From NCBI GenBank assembly GCA_963565915.1, contig OY751494.1, positions 1,488,001 to 1,552,000 of the forward strand: a DNA stretch of 64,000 nucleotides, written 5' to 3'. The position numbers and the translations under genes were made by a program. This DNA comes from Entoloma clypeatum. Lineage: Eukaryota > Basidiomycota > Agaricomycetes > Agaricales > Entolomataceae. A model generated the notes under the pieces. It worked only from the letters and a program-made list of their open reading frames with translations. It was not told the DNA's origin and made no database searches. Shown here in pieces: positions 59,179 to 64,000 of this stretch (positions within the stretch are counted from its first letter, which is position 1; each line of letters opens with the position of its first letter).

Positions 59179-59900
59179 TGTTATATCCGTCTCCGAATCT
59201 CCGATCCACTCCGATCGTCCTCCGACTTTCCGGACATTCCGGACATCCGTTACCTCCGCATCTCCGCACGTTGCCATCGTGCATTTCATATTCATAACTC
59301 CATGCCTTTATGCATTTCATATTCATATTCCCGTTTACTTATGCATCGCCTTTTCCGCATGGTCCGTTGACCGACATCTCCGATGTTCGTTACAGTCGCT
59401 GGCAACTTACGCCACAACTCCGGACCTACTCCGACCATCTCCGTAAAGTAATCTCATTTAGATATTTAAGCTTGTACCATACCTGTAGTTCCTGAGTTCG
59501 AATATCAACAAAGTTCACTCCTCTACTCCCCGTTCATGCCAGAGATCCTCGCTGTGGTACAATACGCCGACGACATCCTCATCTACTGCTCTTCCTCCAT
59601 CGTCACCCTTCGACGAGCTCAGTACTGTGTCCGAGTCACAACTCCGACGTCGTCCGACCATTTCCACGTCAACGTGTCTCTCACCGAGATCTTTCCGAGG
59701 ACCTCCGCATCTCCGACCTCTCCTCCGACCTCCTGAAATTGGGACACCTTATCCAACAAACGGCGGCGCAACACATACGTTGAAGCCACGTCCCTCCCCT
59801 TCGTCGTTCCTCCGCATTCCCGGAGTTCCGCTCCGGCCTCAGTCCTTCGTCCGACCTCCGACGGACTCCGACGAAGCTCCGACTTTTCACCTACTTAACA
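59179..59900 (+). repeat. E4 3' LTR
   Basis: 722 bp, uninterrupted, same ends as the 5' LTR and followed by the duplication GAGAA. Confidence 0.96.
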
Positions 59901-60322
59901 GAGAAACACTTGGTACACCCATTATAACTAGTGTTGCCGTTCGAGACACACAGGGAAACGTTGAGCCTGTCCTGTGTTGAGATGACCAAAGGCCGATGCA
60001 TCTAACCCTCGGGGAAGTTGCTGGCGTGTGTGACGGTTTGGAAGAGAAGACCGTACACGTCTAGTTCGCAAAAGGTGTTCCAATCCCCGACTTCTCAACA
60101 GCTCAATTCGACCAGTCCAGCGCGCATAGGGGTATTGACCGCGTGGACTTCATCTTTCCCAGATCTTCCTCTAATTGGGCATCCCGACTGCCTGGATAGA
60201 CAGATCATGCTTTGGGTTTTCTTTTCAGATTTCTTTTCGCCTAAACGTCAGAACAGGGTTGCGCGCCCGACGTAAGGTACTATTGTTCAAACCAAAGCAC
60301 CTCCCCCCAACAAAACACCATC

Positions 60323-61421
60323 ATGGACAACCAAGACTTTCAGGACGAAGCCCCCAAACTCCCTGAACATCACGCCCCCCCCATTGCACCACCTCCTCCT
60401 CCTCCTCCTCCTCACCGACCAGGCCGAAGAATTGAAATAGCCACAGATCCCGGCAAATACAATGGATTCTGACCCCTGTTTTTGGGATGGTGGGCAAAAA
60501 TGCTCATGTGGATCTGAGTAAATCGAGATCTGTTACACGGGGATGACAAAATCTGTATTGCAGTTTGGTCCCAATTAGATGGACTGATTGCAGGAATATA
60601 TGGGGAGACACAACTCACCCAATGCATGGAATCAAATGATTGGTCAGCATATCAAAACTTAGTCTATGAGATCACCATGAGGTTTCGCCCTACCACTGAA
60701 GTGGAATGGGCCAGAGCAAAGATTGAGGGGTTCAAACAGAACCAGATGAAAACAGATGATTGGATCATGCAGTTCGGAACACTGGCGATCAAAGGGAAAA
60801 TTGAGGATCATCATGGGATTTCATTACTGGAGAGAAATGCCCGGGACTCAATCATACAGCAATTGTTTCAGCAAGGAAGACATCAGGATACCATGCAGGA
60901 AACTGTCGAAGAAATCTCAGCCATCGGAAGGGCTGAAGAAAATTATGCCATGAGGCAAGGAATGAGGCAGGGACCTCAAAGACAAGGGAACCAATGGGGA
61001 AATCGCCCCCAGAATCAGCAAGCACCGCGGCCGCAAGGCCAGAATAATTTTGGAAGGCCCTTTGGGCAACAACAGAATGGGGGGTACTGTCCCCAGCAAA
61101 ATGGTCAGCAGCAACAACGACGCAATCCGAACAGCAATGATTAATGTTGACAGAAACCAATGATGAGCTCCTGGTAATTGCTATAACTGTGGTGGACAGG
61201 GGCATTTCGCCCGAGATTGCAGGCAGCTGCAGCGCAGGGTACAAGCGGCAATGATCGAACAAATTGATGAGCACGAGGAGGAAGAAATTCTGAGACAGAT
61301 AACAGCAAGGTGTCAAGCGCGTCAAGCCACAAATGGACAAATGGGTGTGAATAGTGCACCTGCGCTGAATCCCAATGGACAAGCTGCAGGGCAGCAGGGT
61401 TTTGTGAACGTCAACCAGTAA
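60323..61421 (+). pseudogene. E5 gag, broken
   Basis: ATG 60323 (MDNQDFQDEAPKLPE), same protein as E2 gag with the proline run, gag core and Gln-rich tail. TGA codons at 60470 and 60515 interrupt it. A frame change near 61140 precedes the CCHC knuckle (CYNC...GHFARDC, ~61180-61225). The G GGT TTT heptamer is at 61397-61403 and the gag stop at 61419. Confidence 0.88.
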
Positions 61422-61766
61422 TTCCCCCGCTGGCTCTGACAAATCGGTATGAACAATTGCCTATAGACTCTTACATACATAAGGACACTGTAAAATCATG
61501 GTTTCAGAAACTTTTGGACGCAGCAGTTACATACAATAAAATACTATTAGATAAACCTAGGAGAGAAAAACCAAAAAAAGATGATTCAGACTTAGATACA
61601 CTTGTAAACTATATCATTGGGGAGTCCTTGGAAACAAGGCTTGGTTCAGCCATTACGGACGAATGCTTAATTCCCTGTTCAGATGAATCAGATAACTTAA
61701 ATAGACAAACGGACTCTATGGGGGAACCATCTTTTATTCGATCCGCTTCTTTGGAAAAGGAGCTTA
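61404..61766 (+). pseudogene. E5 pol N-terminus, truncated by copia insertion
   Basis: From the heptamer the -1 frame is open through PIDSYIHKDTVKSWFQKL and SFIRSASLEKEL, collinear with E2 pol, up to the copia LTR at 61767. The protease active site and everything downstream are missing from the window. Confidence 0.85.
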
Positions 61767-62401
61767 TGTTGAAACTTTTCCCATCACGTAGATTAGATTT
61801 AGATTAGATCACATCATGTGACCATTACATATCTTTCTTACATACTTGTTTGGTTGGTACAAACAGTAGTACGGTATATAAGACCAGGAAACTGTCAATA
61901 CCAACAAGTTGTCTCTTGACTCTTAACCGCCTCCATCGCTCTTACCAGCCTCAACCGCTCTCACCAGCCTCACCCTCTCCAATCTATGTAAGTGGTCAGA
62001 ACGGTATCGTAGAGTACTTCCACTGTAGCCGGTTGCTTCAGTACACTTGCGGCTAGCGCCCAGGTGGAACTTCAACAGGTTATGGGCCCCGGATAGCAGA
62101 GGGACTTGGGAAATGCTGGCAACAGCGAGTACCTGCCCACTCTACCCTGGTTGGCAAAGAACCGATCGAAAGATCTAGGTTCTGAGTCTTACTTCTTCAC
62201 ATATGAACCTGGGAACGTCATTACGACAAGTACCTGTCATGAGACGTCCCTAAGGGAATTGACCTAGTACACTCCATGTGGAAACGTTGATCGCACCTTA
62301 TATGTTTCTGACATATAAAGGGTTTTCCTGTGACCGCTATTCCTAAAGGGAATATGTCATAAAGAATCATTTAATTGTTTTCTTGAATCATATTCATAAC
62401 A
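61767..62401 (+). repeat. copia 5' LTR
   Basis: Starts TGTTGAAAC; probable end TTCATAACA near 62401. GGTATATAAG at ~61873-61882 is a TATA box. No second LTR is in the window to confirm the ends, and the primer site after 62401 was not matched to a tRNA. Confidence 0.6.
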
Positions 62402-62439
62402 CATCACTGATTGGGAACCCTTTCTTAGATTCATCTACA

Positions 62440-64000
62440 ATGTCTACCTCTCGCTCTGCTCTTGACATCATCACCCCCTTCGACGGTATCGACTACCAGA
62501 GCTGGGCCGAAAAAATGAAGTCTTACCTCCTCCATCAAGGAGTCTAGCGCATTGTCTCTGGCGACATCACTCGTCCCGTGATCGCTGACTTCACCACCAC
62601 GGTCTCCACCCCTGGGGCCACTGCTGCTGCTCCCCCTGTGCTGACTACCACAATCGACCAGCCCGGCTTCCGTAAGGAAGAAAAAGCCTGGATCAGGGAC
62701 GACGACGTAGCTCTCGGGGCGATACGCCTGAAGGTCTCTGAGGCGATCAGACGCCACATCAAGGACAGCATCTCGGCACTTGATGCGTGGAAATCACTGA
62801 AAGATAACTATTCCAAGGTGTCCCCGGCTGTCATCTTCGGCGACTTCAAGACCGCCGCCACCTTCAAGCTGTCTGGACGCGACCCCGTTCCTGAAATCGA
62901 ACGCCTGGGGTCTCTTTTCGCTCGGCTCGCCGATTCGAACTTTGTTGTCCCCGACCTGATGCAGGCAATGATCCTGGCCAATGCAATCCCCGACGCCTGG
63001 TCGTCACTCTCCACCGCCCTTTTCCAGGTCTACGATGCCGACGATTTCACCTACAAAGCCGTCGCCGAGAGTATCATCTCGGAGTACAGGCGCAAGTATT
63101 TGGTCGGGTCTACTCGTGCGTCCAATGAGCAGGCCCGGAAAATCTCCGGGACAAAGCGCAAGGGGCAGGACCCCAAATGGGAAAGGCAGCAAAAGCCGAG
63201 TACCTCGCAGAACGATGCTGACGAGCAGCCTAACTCGACCGACCATAGTACCGCTTCTGAAAAGAAGAAGGGAAAAGGACGATGGCGCAATCAGAAGAAA
63301 AACGCCAACACTGCGGACAACGCGTCCGAACATGTGGAGGAAACGGTTGAGTTTGTTGCTCCCGCCATCCACTTCCCTCCTCTTCCGGCACCGTCCTTCA
63401 CCACCATCACTGGTCGCGGGAAAACAACAAGTACCGCACAGCCTGATTCCGCAAAAATGCAGTCGCTCCTGCAACGAATGAACCCCCCTCCGTCACAGTA
63501 CACCGGGCTTCCTTCTGGAAAACCATCCATGTGGAAAAAGAACGACCATGTCCGCAAACTCGCGCGCGGCATTGGTGCTCGCCCCTCAGGATTGAATCTT
63601 CGTATCCTAGACACCATCATTCCTGACATCGACGAAAGGCCAGCTAAACAGCGTCGCGTAGCCCCGTCGATAGAAGAATCACTGAAGATGATGGACATAG
63701 ACCATCAAAGCGAGCGGATGGGGCCGGAACAATTCGAAGATGGGCTGATTGAACTTGACGGTTCGTCACATATTTCTCTCAAACTTGACCAAATGGGAAA
63801 CGCTAATAATCACGCACAGACGTTTGAATACATATTAGCTAGTACCGATGCAGATAGTATAGATCTCTTTAGTGATGATCTGTACAAAAAATATATCAAA
63901 CATTCCGCGTCCTGCACACACTGCAAAGAGAGAGAACGCGCTCAGTGGATCTTAGATTCCGGCGCATCATTACACTTTACCCATGAGTTCAAAGACTTCG
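62440..64000 (+). pseudogene. copia gag-pol, 5' part, with one nonsense codon
   Basis: ATG 62440 (MSTSRSALDIITPFDGIDYQ) opens a UBN2-type gag: YQSWAEKMKSYLL, then a TAG at 62545-62547 where this family usually has Trp, then RIVSGDI, ALDAWKSLKDNYSK and PDAWSSLSTALFQ. The frame stays open to 64000. A long Lys/Pro-rich linker leads to CTHCKERERAQWILDSGASLHF, the protease active site DSGAS. A CCHC knuckle is not evident. The rest of pol lies right of the window. Confidence 0.88.

Larger units (their letters stand above)
50888..59900 (+). mobile_element. E4: young Ty3/gypsy chromovirus with antisense accessory gene
   Basis: 722-bp LTRs (5' copy 50888-53217 once the Tc1 insert is removed, 3' copy 59179-59900) show no difference in the stretches I compared. 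A perfect duplication GAGAA flanks the element (50883-50887, 59901-59905). It holds gag, pol in the -1 frame, a convergent antisense spliced gene, a polypurine tract and a self-priming site. Apart from one in-frame TGA at 55054 all frames are open. It is inserted in the leader of E5. Confidence 0.96.
50405..61766 (+). mobile_element. E5: Ty3 chromovirus of the E2 family, nested and interrupted
   Basis: The 5' LTR (50405-50735) and leader to 50887 resume at 59901, after the E4 insertion, with text collinear to the E2 leader. Gag and the first part of pol follow. The pol frame is cut at 61766 by the LTR of a copia element. E5 carries in-frame stops (TGA 60470 and 60515) and was probably dead already. 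Its 3' end should lie beyond the window. Confidence 0.9.
61767..64000 (+). mobile_element. Ty1/copia element, 5' part
   Basis: A sequence starting TGTTGAAACTTTTCCC interrupts the E5 pol frame. About 635 bp later a copia gag begins, and the window ends within its protease. The E5 bases just before the break, GCTTA (61762-61766), should reappear after the far end as target duplication. Confidence 0.85.

Overview
The window looks like a transposon-rich stretch of a basidiomycete (Agaricomycetes-type) genome. The evidence is short introns of about 45-65 bp with GT/GC donors, single-copy fungal housekeeping genes, an actin gene with a 6-nt microexon, and chromodomain Ty3/gypsy elements. The species cannot be named from the sequence alone.

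Layout. Bases 1-22,360 are almost entirely repeats. An LTR fragment is followed by a decayed Ty3 chromovirus (E1, 1277-7926, TSD ATGTC) inserted in an older dispersed repeat. Next come arrays of a degenerate 20-bp minisatellite and a foldback MITE (8740-15344) split by a second decayed Ty3 element on the minus strand (E2, 9131-15298, TSD ATAGC). A Ty3 RT fragment (E3), MITE pieces, a telomere-like tract, a minus-strand LTR and the 3' end of another Ty3 element follow; that 3' end carries an antisense gene broken by a hAT-type MITE (20886-21497, 8-bp TSD). Bases 22,361-23,872 are non-coding with small direct repeats.

Bases 23,873-49,018 are a compact gene island of 14 intron-rich genes: U1A/U2B''-type snRNP protein, RPN10, actin, EMG1/NEP1, two tandem SEC14-like proteins, a membrane-anchored PDI, CGI121 (KEOPS), a large PPR protein, a coilin-like protein, an alpha/beta hydrolase, SEC63, uracil phosphoribosyltransferase and one unrecognised nuclear-type protein. 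They serve splicing, proteolysis, cytoskeleton, ribosome biogenesis, lipid transfer, ER folding and translocation, tRNA modification and organellar RNA. They are not a pathway cluster.

Bases 49,019-64,000 are a nested transposon stack. An E2-family Ty3 element (E5, from 50405) received a young Ty3 chromovirus (E4, 50888-59900, TSD GAGAA, LTRs without visible differences). The E4 5' LTR then received an intact Tc1 transposon (51487-53092). A Ty1/copia element (from 61767) interrupts the E5 protease region and runs off the window.

The most interesting candidate system is in E4. Between pol and the 3' LTR, on the opposite strand, lies a spliced gene for a protein with a coiled coil, a textbook-spaced Zn2Cys6 cluster, an acidic tail and a basic C-terminus. 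A diverged copy with the same architecture and same intron phase sits before the 3' LTR at 21885. The E4 LTR is dense in CCG triplets, the kind of half-site Zn2Cys6 proteins bind, so a self-encoded element regulator is a testable idea. Three Ty3 families here also show Tf1-like self-priming PBS geometry, and two show candidate -1 frameshift sites.
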